From: Symsagittifera roscoffensis | Lineage: Eukaryota > Xenacoelomorpha > Acoela > Convolutidae | DNA length: 64,000 nt | NCBI RefSeq assembly: GCF_963678635.1 | Contig: NC_087062.1 | Location: 37,224,518-37,288,517, forward strand | Direction: 5' to 3' | Position numbers and translations under genes: made by a program | Shown here: one piece after another, positions 12,278-23,509 of the stretch | How positions within the stretch are numbered: position 1 is the first letter of the stretch | Layout of the letters: each line of letters begins with the position of its first letter | The notes under the pieces: model-generated | What the model was told of the DNA's origin: nothing | Seen by the model: only the letters and a program-made list of their open reading frames with translations | The model's database searches: none

Positions 12278-12594
12278 CTGGAAACAAAACTGAGATGGAG
12301 TCTTTTTACTAATGACTTTGGGGCTTTCATGTATACAAAAACAAAATCTCTAAAGGTTACAAGGGCCCCAAAAAAATAAATTTTTAGGTTTCGGGCCTCA
12401 AAACTATGAATTTCCCCGAAATTGGCCCCAAAGTTTGAATTGCTCGTAATTTGAACTATTCCAGTTTTCAAGGGTTTTGGAGAAACATCTCTCCATAATT
12501 ATCGAGCATATAAGATGAATATTTGAACGAGCCATCAAAATTTTAAGCATGTTCATAATTCTGTTTTCATGACTCTGGAATGATGTTGACTTAC

Positions 12595-12720
12595 GAGAAG
12601 GAGTGCTATATCTAGCCAGTGTCCGGCCTGTTTCCACTCGAACTCTCCTTTCCACTCTGGCCAAGTTTCCATGATCGGCTTCACGTGCTCGTTTCCCAGG
12701 GCAAAGGGCACACAGATCCA
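12595..12720 (-). CDS. SLC5A7: High-affinity choline transporter, exon 5
   Basis: Encodes 42 residues (about 236-277): WICVPFALGNEHVKPI... ending AGHWLDIALLL. Both ends are phase 0, with acceptor TTTTAG|TGG and donor CTTCTC|GTAAGT. It aligns with the human segment from WISVPFAL to SWLDSFLLL. The extracellular loop between these anchors is six residues shorter than in human CHT1. The conserved Asp of WLD is present. Confidence 0.93.
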
Positions 12721-12739
12721 CTAAAATTCATGTTAATAG

Positions 12740-12905
12740 CTCCAAAATGTAAGTGGATTCCACTTACAAAACTTCCGTGGATTCCGCGTACATATGAGTA
12801 TCACGTAAAATTTGTCGGCATATTTGTCGGCAACAAGCGAATATAGCTAGTTATTTTGGTTTCCGCAACTCTATGTGGATTCCGCAAAATGTAAGTGGAT
12901 TCCGA
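12740..12905. repeat. GGATTCCGC-rich repeat fragment
   Basis: Contains repeated GTGGATTCC / GGATTCCGC motifs like the interior of the inverted-repeat element at 6865-7501. Probably a truncated member of that family inserted in the transporter's fourth intron, with no terminal inverted repeat visible. Confidence 0.45.
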
Positions 12906-13089
12906 ATTTTGTTCAATGCTGAACTTGCATATGAACAACTAAAAGCTAGATCTGGAATTCTTATCTCTAGCAATGCGGAATTTAAAAGCAAGGACTTAAT
13001 CATTGTCAGCGGAATCCACGAACAAGTCTTAAAACATTGGTTACCTAAATCGGTGGATGTCATCTTATCGTATTTTGAAATACAACACC

Positions 13090-13535
13090 GAATAGATTCA
13101 ATATTTCGAGTCATTGAGTTGAGAGTGTATGGAAATGCAACACGCAGCATACCGCCAAATTTGGTCGGTATTTAGGATTGCGTCAATTCAAAATACTGAT
13201 TTTGGAAGCATAACGCCAAATAAATTCAGTATTTGTAGTCTTTGGATTGAGAGTGTATGGAAACACAACACACAGCATATCGCCAAATTAGGTCAGTATT
13301 TGGGATTCCATCAATCCCAAATACTGGTCAGTATTTTGGATTGATGGAATCCCGAAAACTGGAATAATATGGAATAAATATGGAATAAATTCATTAATTG
13401 GAGTCATTAGGTTGAGAGTGATTAGAAACCCAACGCATAGCAAATCGTCGAATTAGTTCGGTATTTGGAATTTTATCGAACCCGAATATTGGTCAGTAAT
13501 TGGAATTCCATTAATCCCAAACACCGATCAAGTAA
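13090..13535. repeat. Diverged tandem repeat, three units
   Basis: Three successive units of about 130-165 bases share the landmarks TTGAGAGTG, CAACACGCAGCA (or close variants), TCGCCAAATT and CAGTATTTGGGATT. A local inverted repeat around GGGATTCCATCAATCCC lies between the second and third units. It sits in the fourth transporter intron and is non-coding. Confidence 0.65.
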
Positions 13536-13589
13536 ACTCCTATTCTAGTGAAATCAAATGATGTAACTCAAAGATATAATTTCAAACGC

Positions 13590-13591
<2 letters not shown>

Positions 13592-13669
<78 letters not shown>

Positions 13670-13670
13670 C
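13592..13670. repeat. (TA)n microsatellite
   Basis: An almost pure TA dinucleotide run of about 75 bases with a single G interruption (TATGTATA) near its right end. Confidence 0.95.
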
Positions 13671-13689
13671 TAAACGGAGTCCGCAAACA

Positions 13690-14037
13690 AAATACGGATT
13701 CAACTTACAATTTCCGGATTCAACTTACATTTTGCGGATTCCGCTTACAGTTGCGGATTCCGCATCAGCCCAATTTTACTATACACGTGTCTTAATGTTT
13801 GTTTAAGAACTCCACAAACTGTTTTGGATTCCCCAAGTACGGTTGCGGTTCCTCAAATTTGTCTATTTTTGGAGCGATTTTGAGCTGAACAGTATTTTAA
13901 GTATTTGTTTGAGGAGCTTTAATAGCAAAGAAGATCAAAGATAAGTAGCAATGATGTGGATTCCTTGACAGATCTGATTTTGGATTGTTGTGGAATCTGA
14001 TTACAATGCACAGAATGCACAGTTTAGCCTCGTAATG
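13690..14037. mobile_element. Fragment of the GGATTCCGC / CGAGGCCAAACTG element family
   Basis: Carries several GGATTCCGC motifs, the shared segment TTTTTGGAGCG...AGTATTT...AAGAAGATCAAAGA...GTAGCAATG, and the family's right terminus (GCACAGTTTAGCCTCGTAATG, ending near 14037). Only one end is recognisable, so this is a partial copy. Confidence 0.6.
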
Positions 14038-14105
14038 GATCTTGGTACAGTCGCACCTTAGCTACACAAGCAAAGCGAAGCGTAGTGTTTTCTTACGGTA
14101 TTTAT

Positions 14106-15625
14106 TTTTTACGGCACATGTCGCACATAAAAGTTTCGAACGCAAATAAAAGTTAAGGGTTTGATTGAAAGAGGAGGTACGCGAATCTTCTCTGCACAAG
14201 TTGTGTCTGCCTGGCCTACTTTTTTGATGAAAAAAGTTTTCCCCCTAGAAAAATGTACCAGTTTTAAAATTTTGCCCGTTTTTGGAATTTTTCTGAGTTT
14301 TTTCAAAAACCTTTTCGCAAAATCTAAAATTAAAAGTTCAATTTCAATCGTTTTGGATATTTTTTTGTTTTTCTTGAAAACTACCTTGCCAGTTCTAGAA
14401 ATCAAAAGCAGTTAGAAATTTCTCTGCAGAGGCAGTTACTCGCTACCTTTTATAGGAACTTAATTTTGGAACCAGAAAAACTCTTTTTTTTTTAAATTTG
14501 ACTTTTTTCGGAAGGATTTTATCCGTAACTACCCTGCCAGATCTGAAATAAAGTGTTCAATTACACTAGGAGATGCTAGAAGTTTTTCTGCTTTGCAACT
14601 GAACCCTTATTTTTGGTTAAAACGAAGGTTGAGTTCAAAAAAATCCATGTTTTGAAATGTTGACCTCGAAAACTACACTTACAAATTCATAACTAAAAGT
14701 CAATCGAAAAACAAAGCGCTAAGAACGTTTTTTTTTCATTGCGGCTACGCCCTAGTTGTCGTTCAAAAGCACTGATGGACATAGCAAAAGTCAGTTTTGT
14801 GAAAAACTTTTTTTTTGGAAATTTTGGAAGTTTTTTTTTCGCTTCAGCATTATTTCCAAAAAGTGTTATTAAACCGGTACGTTAAGCTGCGCAGCAAAAA
14901 CCCAGATGCTAAGACGTTTGACAGTAAACCATGTAGTAGGGGCTGGACTCTGGCACACAGCAGAAACTTAATCTTACCTTTTTTTTCAATTTTCCATTTT
15001 TGATCTTTTTAGAGCTACTTTTGGCCCGTTTTCTCGGGTCTTTGTGAAAACAATATTTCTATATCAATTTTTTAAGTAAATTATATCTTTTTTCTTCTGA
15101 CCGTTTAAAAGGGAAGATTATTTTGTGATTGGGTGTGTTTCATTTTTTTCTATTTTCTTTGGTTTTTCGCGAAAAACAGGTACCACAAAGAGTCATCAGA
15201 ATATGTCCAGTGATACAACAGATTTCAGCCTTTTTATTTGGGATTTTATGATTTGAAAGACGTCCAAAACAGTTCGAAACAACATCCTAATTTCCAGAAA
15301 AATAGGCTGGAAAATTTGAGTAGAGCATTCGAAAAATTTCATTTCGAGCGAGTAAAGCAATCAAGTAACAAATGTTATACAAAACTAAATGATTTTGGCC
15401 GTAGAATTCAAAAATAACTGCTTTTGGAAGCCCTTGTAGCAGTTGTTTGGCAATTAAAACCGTCTTTAAAAATTTAAATTAATTGTTGTCTAAAATTTAT
15501 CAGAAAAAATTGAGAAAAACTTATAAAAATTTTTTAACTTTGTGCTTGTTAGAACTTTTTTGAAGTCACATGATATCGATTATGTCTAATCAACTAATAT
15601 ACTAAACGTTCGCACTAAAAAACCA
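14106..15625. repeat. Large tandem duplication, copy 1
   Basis: About 1.5 kb that is repeated in direct orientation from about 15645. Aligned landmarks include ACGGCACATGTCGCACATAA, GATTGAAAGAGGAGGTACGCG, CTACCTTGCCAGTTCT, TACCCTGCCAGATCTGA, GCTAAGACGTTTGACAGTAA, GAGTCATCAGAATATGTCCA and the shared end ATATACTAAACGTTCGCA. No protein frame survives in both copies, so it is probably a non-coding intron duplication or a repeat of unknown type. Confidence 0.85.
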
Positions 15626-15644
15626 TGCACTAAAATTACTCATT

Positions 15645-17075
15645 TTTACGGCATATGTCCCACATAAAAGCTTCAAGTCGCAAATAAAAATTAAGGATTT
15701 GATTGAAAAAGCAGGTATGCGAGTCTTCTCTGCACAAGTGGTGTCGAACTATTTTTTCGATCTAAGATTAAAAGTTCAATTTCAATCGCTCTTTGGATAT
15801 TTTTTGGTTTTTTCGAAAACTACCTTGCCAGTTCTGGAAAACAAAAGCAATTGGAAATTTCTCTGCAGAAGCAGTTACGCGCTACCTTTTATAGGAACTT
15901 AATTTTGGACCCAGAAAAAGTTTTTTTTTAAAACTTTGACCTTTTTGGGAAGATTTTTATCAATAACTACCCTGCCAGATCTGAACTAAAGATTTCAATT
16001 ACACTAGTAGATGCTAGAACTTTTCTGCTCTGCAACTGAACCCTAATTTTTGGTTAAAGCGAAGGTTGAATTTAAAAAAAAAATCCATGTTTTCAAATGT
16101 TGACCTCGAAAACTACACTTACAAATTCATAACAAAAAGTCAATTGAAAAACAATGCGCTAAGGACTTTCTTTTCATTACGGCTACGCCCTAATTGTTGC
16201 TGAAAAACAGTGATGGTTGTAGCAAAAGTCAATTTTGTGACAATTTTTTTGTTTTTTGGAAATTTCGGAAGTATTTTTCGCTTCAGCACATTTTTCAAAA
16301 ATTGTTTTTAAACCGATAATTTAAGCGGCGCGGGAAAACTCCAGATGCTAAGACGTTTGACAGTAAATCATGTAGTCGGGGCTGGACTACGGCACACATC
16401 AGAAGCTTAGTCTTACCTTTTCCTTCCTTTTTTCATTTTTTGATCATTTTAGAGCTACTTTTGGCCCTTTTTCTCGCTTTTGTTTGCAAATAGCAGCCTC
16501 GCTTCTTTGTGAAAACAATATTTCTATATCATTTTTTATTTGAGTTATATCGTTTTTTTCTTCTGACCGTTGAAAAGGGAGAGGAATTTTGTCACTGGGT
16601 GTGTTTCAGGTTTTTTCTATTTTTTTTTTGGTTTTTCACGAAAAACAGGTACCACAAAGAGTCATCAGAATATGTCCAGTGATACATCAGATTTCAGCCT
16701 TTTTAGTTGAGATTTGATGGTTTGAACAGTTCGAAGAAACATCCTAATGTCCAGAAAAACATGCTGGAAACTGAGTTTTAGTCTAATTTCATTTCGAGCG
16801 AGTAAAGCAATCAAGTAACAATCGTTATATGAAATTAAGTGATTTCGGCCGTAAAACTCAAAAATAACTGCTTTTGGAAGCCTGTTTAGCAGTTGTTTGG
16901 CAATTAAAACTGGCTATAAAAAAGTTTTAAAAATTTTGTTTAAAAATTAACAGAAAAAGTTAAGAAAAACTTTAAAATATTTTTAAGTTTTGTGCTTGTT
17001 ATACATTCTGTGAAGTCAAATGACAAATGATGTCAATTATGTCTCATCAATTAATATACTAAACGTTCGCATAGT
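15645..17075. repeat. Large tandem duplication, copy 2
   Basis: Second copy of the segment at 14106, offset by about 1540 bases. It differs by many substitutions and small indels, including a deletion soon after the shared TTCTCTGCACAAG, so the duplication is not recent. Both copies lie entirely within the transporter's fourth intron. Confidence 0.85.
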
Positions 17076-17332
17076 TCTCTATTCACACCATGGACTGAGA
17101 ACCACTCTAATTTGAAAAAAAACTACTTTGTTGTTTTATCTATAAATGTGATCGCAGCAGTCTGTGCTATACTTGCACAGCAACCGCCTATCCTTGTTGT
17201 TCTTTATTTGAATAAAAAAGAAGCACATTCAAAACAGAAGTCAAAAATCAGTCTCTAGTTTGTTTTTGCTCCTTCGCTTTTGCCTCGCGAGAAAAACTCC
17301 TCAATTTTAGTGGTGGTAACATGGTTACTCAC

Positions 17333-17490
17333 GAGACCGACGAACATGCAGAGGAGTTGGATGACGTCAGTGTATGCCACCGAGTATAGTCCCCCGAACA
17401 GGGTGTATAGTACTACAATACAGGCACTGATCACCACACTGTAGTTGTTGGGGATGTCAAGAATGACTGTGATTGTTGAACCCAGTGCCG
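17333..17490 (-). CDS. SLC5A7: High-affinity choline transporter, exon 4
   Basis: Encodes residues about 183-235, [17 protein letters not shown] through [19 protein letters not shown] to FVGL. The [11 protein letters not shown] segment is a hallmark of the CHT branch of SLC5. Acceptor TTTTTCAG|CGG and donor GGTCTC|GTGAGT; phase 1 in, phase 0 out. Confidence 0.95.
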
Positions 17491-17669
17491 CTGAAAAACA
17501 AAGCGGGCTTGAAACTTGGTTCGAAATGAGTTTCTGAAATGAGCCTCTGACCCCAATTAGCACTAATTTTGATGAGAGATCATTCGCCGAAAAAAATCAC
17601 TGATTTTATTTTGAATGGCTAACTTTGCTGTATTTTGAATGACTTAATTGCGATTTTGTAACTTTTTAC

Positions 17670-17816
17670 CCAAAATTGCGGCAGACCAGAACGTCTCTCC
17701 CACCAGGGCGGGGAGGTAGAGAAGTCCCCCCATCTTAGTGCCAAACTTCTCCTGGAAGGGATCCAGCATCGTGATGTAATTTCTGCTCCTCATTATCTTC
17801 GCAAAGCATAGACCAC
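17670..17816 (-). CDS. SLC5A7: High-affinity choline transporter, exon 3
   Basis: Encodes residues about 134-182: [20 protein letters not shown], then a loop with [20 protein letters not shown] and ETFWSAAIL. The Trp (residue 177) matches human Trp141, a choline-site aromatic. Acceptor TTTAG|GTGG and donor TTTTGG|GTAAAA. The intron to exon 4 is only about 180 bases, in contrast with the multi-kilobase introns elsewhere in this gene. Confidence 0.94.
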
Positions 17817-18282
17817 CTAAAGATAAAAAAAATGTTGGTGACTGAGAACTACTCCAGCCTCAGAATTCTGAGGCTAGAGTATTTCTCAGTCATCAAAGTT
17901 TTTGTTTGAACAATTCAACCCCCTTTTTGGTTTTTCAGTTTCTACTTTTCTTTAGGATTATAATTTACTTAGTTTGATGCACTCAATTCTTAGCCAATGT
18001 TCCGGACTCCCTTACAGCCGCTCTAATCAATTTTCCAATTTCATCCACGCGAAATTAAGTTCCACAAATAACCAACAGAATGGATCCAGTGATCTATCGA
18101 AGTGATGCACCTCCAGTCGTGAGACAGCTGACATCAAAAAAATTTGCATACAATTTTCTGTGTTGATAAAAGCTGGTTAAGAAAAAAAATTTTTAGAACA
18201 ATTTTAGCAAGTAAAGCAGGCACCCATTGCCCCTTCTAAAGGATTTGACCCCCTCGCCACCCAAAGAGTTGCACCCAAATGG

Positions 18283-18497
18283 AGGGGCTGTAGCGAATGG
18301 GCAAGACGTGCCTCTTTTGACACGCAGGTCGTGTGTTCGAATCCCACTTCGGTCACGGTTGGAGGGGTCCCAATGTCATCCGCCTCCTCAAGGTGGGACC
18401 GGCATCGGTAAAATGGGCGACACCAATCTCCCCCACAGAAGCAAGGCCCAAGATAGTAAGGAAGGAGTAGGGCCGAGAGCAAATAAAAAATAGCACC
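18283..18497 (+). repeat. tRNA-derived SINE
   Basis: Begins with a tRNA-like part: an A-box-like CTGTAGCGAATGGG and, 40-odd bases later, a strong B box GTGTTCGAATCCCAC. It continues into a GC-rich unrelated body with AAGGTGGGACCGGCATCGG and ends in an A-rich tail (AGCAAATAAAAAATAG). That order of tRNA head, body and A-rich tail is the usual SINE layout. It lies in the transporter's second intron; overlapping frames are not genes. Confidence 0.65.
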
Positions 18498-18559
18498 CAA
18501 AAGTACCATTTTGCCCCATCCGTTTTGGACCGTAAAGTTTTTATAAAAGTGCCTTTGGC

Positions 18560-18601
18560 TCCAATATATACTAATTAATTAATTAATTTGTATATATTGG
18601 A
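18560..18601. repeat. Short inverted repeat around a TAAT core
   Basis: TCCAATATATAC and its exact complement GTATATATTGGA flank an AATTAATT-rich core. It is non-coding and intronic. Confidence 0.6.
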
Positions 18602-18922
18602 CCCAATATATATTTTGAGGAAAAACGGGCGCCAAAAACTTGGTTATTTTTTTTTGGTCAAAACCTTACAAAAAGTGCCTAAAACAACGTCCCTGGCCTT
18701 TTTTCAAAAAATTGCCTGCAAGCAAAGTATTTGATCAAAATAGGGTCTTCGAGGTTTTTTTTGGGAGAGCTCGGAAAATATATATTTGCCGCCCTAAACA
18801 CGGTCGATAATAATTTGGATTGTTTTTTTGAAAAATCTTGATATGCACCTGAAATTGGAACTTCCAAACAGAAAAATGACTCGATAAATGATTGAGTGGA
18901 GATTTTGATAGGTCGGGCTAAC

Positions 18923-19036
18923 CGATGAAAAGACTGAGTGAGTATCCCCATGGTGCCTGGTTCCACACCATCCCATAAGAGGGGTCATATATTGCCTCTG
19001 CAGTGCCATTGATGAAGCCACCTCCGACCCACGTTG
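18923..19036 (-). CDS. SLC5A7: High-affinity choline transporter, exon 2
   Basis: Encodes residues about 96-133: [20 protein letters not shown], then [18 protein letters not shown]. Trp98 and Tyr127 correspond to human Trp62 and Tyr91, both offset by 36, which independently supports the exon model and the longer N-terminal loop. Acceptor ATTTCAG|CAACG, donor ATCG|GTTAGC. The first base of the first codon comes from exon 1. Confidence 0.95.
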
Positions 19037-19349
19037 CTGAAATGATAAACAAAATACTTAAATATTTATGTTTTTCAGATTGTTTTGTAACTAGATGCTT
19101 TCTAATTACACAATCTATTAAGAACCTCTTTTAGATTTTTTAATTTTGTTACATGACCACATCAAGAACTGACTAAAATAACTTGGGTCTAGTATGGTTT
19201 TTCTACCAATGTTTGTTTGTTTAAGGCCTCAGAGAAAGCTCGTATGGGGGTAAAATGTAGCATAATCAAGCCTTCTTGATTGCTTGATTGTGATTGGGAT
19301 TCAAAAAAATAATGAAGTTTTCACAGTGTCGACAAAAATTAGTCTAAAT

Positions 19350-19779
19350 CAGGGGTGGATCTAGGATTTTCTCGAGGGGGGGGGGGGGGGGGACGGATTT
19401 TCAAAAAATTCTTGAAAATTTTGTCGACATTTCTTTTTAGGTGAACCAAATTGATTTTTCGAGCTTTCCCAAAGCATTAAAAAGACCCTGTTTGGTCAAA
19501 CTTTCTGCGCTGCAGGCAAAATTTTGAAAAAACAGGCCAAAAAAAGCATTGTTAGTCACTTTTTGGAAAATTTTGACCAAAAAATCACGTTTTTTCGGCG
19601 CGCGCTCCCCCCTAAAAATTACTATATATTGGCGCCTAAGGCGCCTTTAGACAAATTTTTGGGTCCGTGAACCAAAAATGGAAATCCCAAAATAGTACAA
19701 AGGGGACCTTTTGGGTCGGCAGGGGGTCGAATCCCTGAGGGGGGGGGGGGGGGGCGTCCGCCACCTATATCCACCCCTG
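19350..19779. mobile_element. Non-autonomous hAT-type element, copy 1
   Basis: A 430-bp unit with terminal inverted repeats: left CAGGGGTGGATCTAGG, right the complement of CAGGGGTGGATATAGG. It is flanked by 8-bp near-duplications (GTCTAAAT and GTCTGATT, six of eight matching). CAGGG ends and an 8-bp target duplication are typical of hAT transposons. The interior has long G runs and a TATATATTGGCGCC segment shared with the copy at 31509. There is no transposase gene. Confidence 0.8.
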
Positions 19780-21500
19780 GTCTGATTACTTTTATTGAGA
19801 GAGCAATTTACAACCAATTGAGAGAGCAATTTACTGTCGCTGCTTGGAATTTAGGCCTGAAACCGGCTTTTTTATTTTGGTTTTTTGGGCAGGCTTTTTT
19901 TGTGTTTTTGTATATTTCTGTGAATTTTAAGTAATTCTCTTGCGATTAAGTAGAGATGGCGATTTGAAAAAAAAAAGAAATTAAACCCACTATTTTGTTA
20001 AATTTGAAAATGAATTTACTGCCATTGACAGCAAGATACCGCGCAAGTTGTATATAATGCTCCGAAAATTGCAAAAAAAATCTTTGAAATTGAATTTGTT
20101 TTTGATTTTTTCCAAAGTCAAATGATCAAGCCACAGGTTTCATCAGAATTGTCATTTATTTTACAAAAAATTAAGATCACAAGAAAAAACTGTATAAAAA
20201 TATCATTAAATTATAACAAGGATAGCCGATTATTGCAAATATAGCCAAGAAAACTCCTGCCACAGTAATATTAAAACTAAAATAGAAACATTTTTTTTGT
20301 ATATAAATTGTAGTTTGGTATTCGTGGTGCGATGAGTGGACCTGGACAAAAGCCTTAATTTCAGACATACTACATAGTAAGGGTAAAATAAGAATAACTT
20401 GTAATCTAGCGTAACAGTTTTCTTCAAAAAAAAAGAAGAAAAAGTTCTAAATTTTTGCAGACGTTTCTTTTATTTTTCCAAAAAAATTCTGAATAGTAGG
20501 CTAAAACACTTAAAAAATTGAGGTATAGCTGAATTTTCACAATTCAATTTATAAGGGCTACTTTGAGCTATAAGCTATAATAAGCCTATTGTAAGACCCA
20601 CTCACTCACTTCACTTACTCGAAATTAGACTAAACTCAGAAAAAGCAAACCAATTTCGAATCAATTGATGTGATTTTTTATGATCTATAACTCAACTCAT
20701 TTTGATGCTTAACTCTGGTACTTGATTTTGCGTGGCAAGCAAAAAAAAGTTTAAAATTCACCCGTACACAAAGTTCTTCCCCATTTTCAATATTCGGAAG
20801 GACAAATATAAACACTATGAAAACAGAAAAAAAAACATTGAAAACTTATATCTGAACTTCAAATAAAGTAGATGAATACTTTGTGGTTCAGATTTTCTTG
20901 TAACTTGATACATTCCAGCTATACGTTATATTTTTTTGTTATGCGACCGAATCAGGAAATGACCAAAACAGACAATGGTGTTGAAAGTTTTTTTTTACCC
21001 AGTTTTCTCTACCTCATAAAACTTTGAATGAGTTCAAGTGTGGTATCATTCACAAGATTTATAAGTCGTCAGTGGGGTTTGAAAAACTACAAAATAATTC
21101 AATGTCAAGAAAAATTGGTTTAACAATTTTCGTTTTCAGGCCAATTTAGAGTTCGGTTTGGTAGCGTCACGAGAGAATTACCCCAGTAAAAAGACAAACG
21201 TTTTGTTTTAAGTTTCAATTAAACTAATATTAAATTTAGGAACAGAAGTAAACGTTTTTTTTTTAAATCTAGAGTTCCTTTTGAAATTTTTCTCAAAGTT
21301 AATATCGGTGGTAAAAATCTGCACTACTGGCAAAACAACCAACTAATTGTGTTTTTTTTCTGTCGGTTTTTTTTTTGTTCAGCATGAGTAATTAAGCGTA
21401 AATTTCAATCAATTGGAACACAGATCGCCTAACAAGAGCACCGGGCTACATGGCAAATAGTACATACTGCTGAAAGAAAGTGCAAACGAACATCTGCAAC
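19780..21500. other. Intronic AT-rich sequence, no gene seen
   Basis: Lies in the large first intron of the transporter. A minus-strand frame of 63 codons at 20177-20368 is hydrophobic but has no supporting splice sites or family signature. Nothing else is supported. Confidence 0.5.
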
Positions 21501-21514
21501 TAGAAAAATTTTAT

Positions 21515-21977
21515 TTGTTTTATAAGTTCTTCAAAAGTCAAATGATAAAGCCACAGATTCAGCAAGAAAACCTAATTACTGTACAGGTAAAAATCAGTAT
21601 GATGCAAAATCAGTATTGTTCGATCAACTCAAGATGTTATTGGCCATCAACCAGAAGTTGGATGGGCTTTCAGGGGAAGAGTGGCCTCATCGTCGACAGC
21701 TTTGGATCCAAATGAACAAAACAGGTTAATTTCAAGTGGAGTAAAGGCTAGAGATTTTAAATCATTAGAGGTTGAAGATCAGGTCACAAAGTTGATCATA
21801 GGATCCAGGATAATTTGGACAGTGGGCAACCCTGATATCCCTTTAGACACCGAGATACAAGCTTATAGTGGCTCCAACACCCAGGAAAAATCTAACTTGG
21901 TTGGAAAATACTTTCAGAAAAAAACTAAAAACTTTAGTGCTACACGACGGCACAAGCAGTATTTTAAATACCGATAA
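21515..21977 (+). pseudogene. Degraded open frames, possible LINE ORF1 relic
   Basis: Two overlapping plus-strand frames. The second (21681-21977) reads like a real protein fragment (for example DPNEQNRLISSGVKARDFKS and EVEDQVTKLIIGS), and the frame upstream contains LLAINQKLDGLSGEEW just before a shift. Because a LINE endonuclease relic lies about 1 kb downstream on the same strand, this may be remains of its first open frame. I recognise no domain. Confidence 0.3.
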
Positions 21978-22069
21978 GAGCGCTAACGATATCTAAAACG
22001 ACGTCAAAAACTTGGTTGACTTGTTTTCTGAAATCTTTTCATTATCTGTGAAGTACAACCACTGAGTAA

Positions 22070-22505
22070 AAAAGCAAGCAATGATATGAAAAACAGTCGA
22101 ATAAAATACATGATGAAGTATTGGATGATTATTATGATACCAAAATTTATCATAGGATTAAGCTAAATTAGAAAATAAAAGATATTGGCGATTTTAATTG
22201 AAATGGATTTTGTGGAAATAGTAGTCCTTGCAATCGCCAATATCTTTTAATTGCTAACTTAGCTTAATCTTATCATACCCTTTGACATCACAGTAATCAA
22301 TCCATACTGCATCATATTAATCTATTCGACTGTTTTCCATATCATTGCTTGCTTTTTTACTCAGTGGTGGTAAAAAACCACTCAGTAAAAAGCAAGCAAT
22401 GATATGAAAAACAGTCGAATGGATTAATAAGATGCAGTCTTGGTTGATTATTGTGATATCAAAGGGTATGATACAATTAAGCTTAAGGGGCAAATAAAAG
22501 ATCTT
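22070..22505. repeat. Three-copy direct/inverted repeat array
   Basis: A unit of about 130-150 bases containing AAGCAAGCAATGATATGAAA, ACAGTCGAAT and AAGATATTGGCGAT occurs forward at 22070-22195, inverted at 22217-22366 and forward again at 22379-22505. The first two form a large near-palindrome. This is probably a rearranged mobile element. Confidence 0.75.
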
Positions 22506-22963
22506 GTTGATTACAATGACTACTATTTCGACAAAATCCATTCAAAGGACAATCATTCTGCCGTTTTTGAATAATATACCAAGGAAGCGCGAGACCGACA
22601 GAAACAACTTGGTCTCTAATGCTGAATGCTTTAAAAAGACAAAACTAGCCAAAACTCACACCTTCAGGGGTATCAATCATCATATACAATATCAGATGCC
22701 TATGAGTTTGTACAACAACTATTGATGATATGTTTGTTCAAAATATGTGTAACTATGATTCGTTATGCAGCAACCAACATATTTCTTGATGATACTATTT
22801 CTGTTGTCGTTCTTACTTTCAACTTGGTAAACCCGGTGGAACGGCAGTGGACCACATCGACTTGACAAAAAAAATTTCAGCAGTAATTTATTTCATGCCC
22901 TGCTTTTTTCGACCTCTGAGAATTTATTTTTAAGAAAATCACTTAGGTGAGCAAAAAAAACGT

Positions 22964-23330
22964 TTGATATGCGGAGTTATTCAAACCAACCCAGCCCCCA
23001 TACTCATTTATTCCGAACCTAAAACAAAACTAAAACAAAACCTAAAATTTATGACATTAGTTCATCTAAATATCCAAAGCATAAGCGGAAAAATCAAAAA
23101 CATCGAAAGTTTTTTGAAACTATCTGGGAAAATACAACCCTTGCATTAACGGAAACTTGGCTTCAACCCAACTTTCCCTCAAACTTTTTGTTGATTGAAT
23201 CTAGTTATCAGTTTTTTGAGCAAGATAGGTCAAACAAGAAATTCAGAGGTGGTGGTTTACTTCTATGCATACCTAAGAAACTCTATCCCGTGTTAAGAGA
23301 TGATATACAATAAATTAACAACAGCATTTT
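22964..23330 (+). pseudogene. LINE (Jockey/CR1-like) endonuclease domain relic
   Basis: Two frames joined by a shift near 23145 encode an apurinic-endonuclease-like segment: LVHLNIQSISGKIKNIESFL, then LALTETWL and, after about 30 residues, FRGGGLLLCIPK. These are the familiar landmarks of the endonuclease of non-LTR retrotransposons, which nicks target DNA for reverse transcription. Broken by the shift and by stops further on. Confidence 0.75.
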
Positions 23331-23509
23331 TGAGAGCTTTTGAGTAGAGTTAGCTTTTGGGCTATTAAAATAAAAGAGCTTTTTTGAACCATGCCTCTTG
23401 GCCAAACACTAGACACACCGATCTTTTCCTTGAAAATTTAGCCTGTGATATTGACTCCATAGACATCTAAATAGAAAAATTCGACCTAGATAGTCCCCTA
23501 AAGTGCTTC

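Noticed and set aside
18283-18357. Intact tRNA gene
   Set aside because: A and B boxes are present but arms do not pair into a full cloverleaf, and the sequence continues into a body with an A-rich tail, so a SINE fits better.
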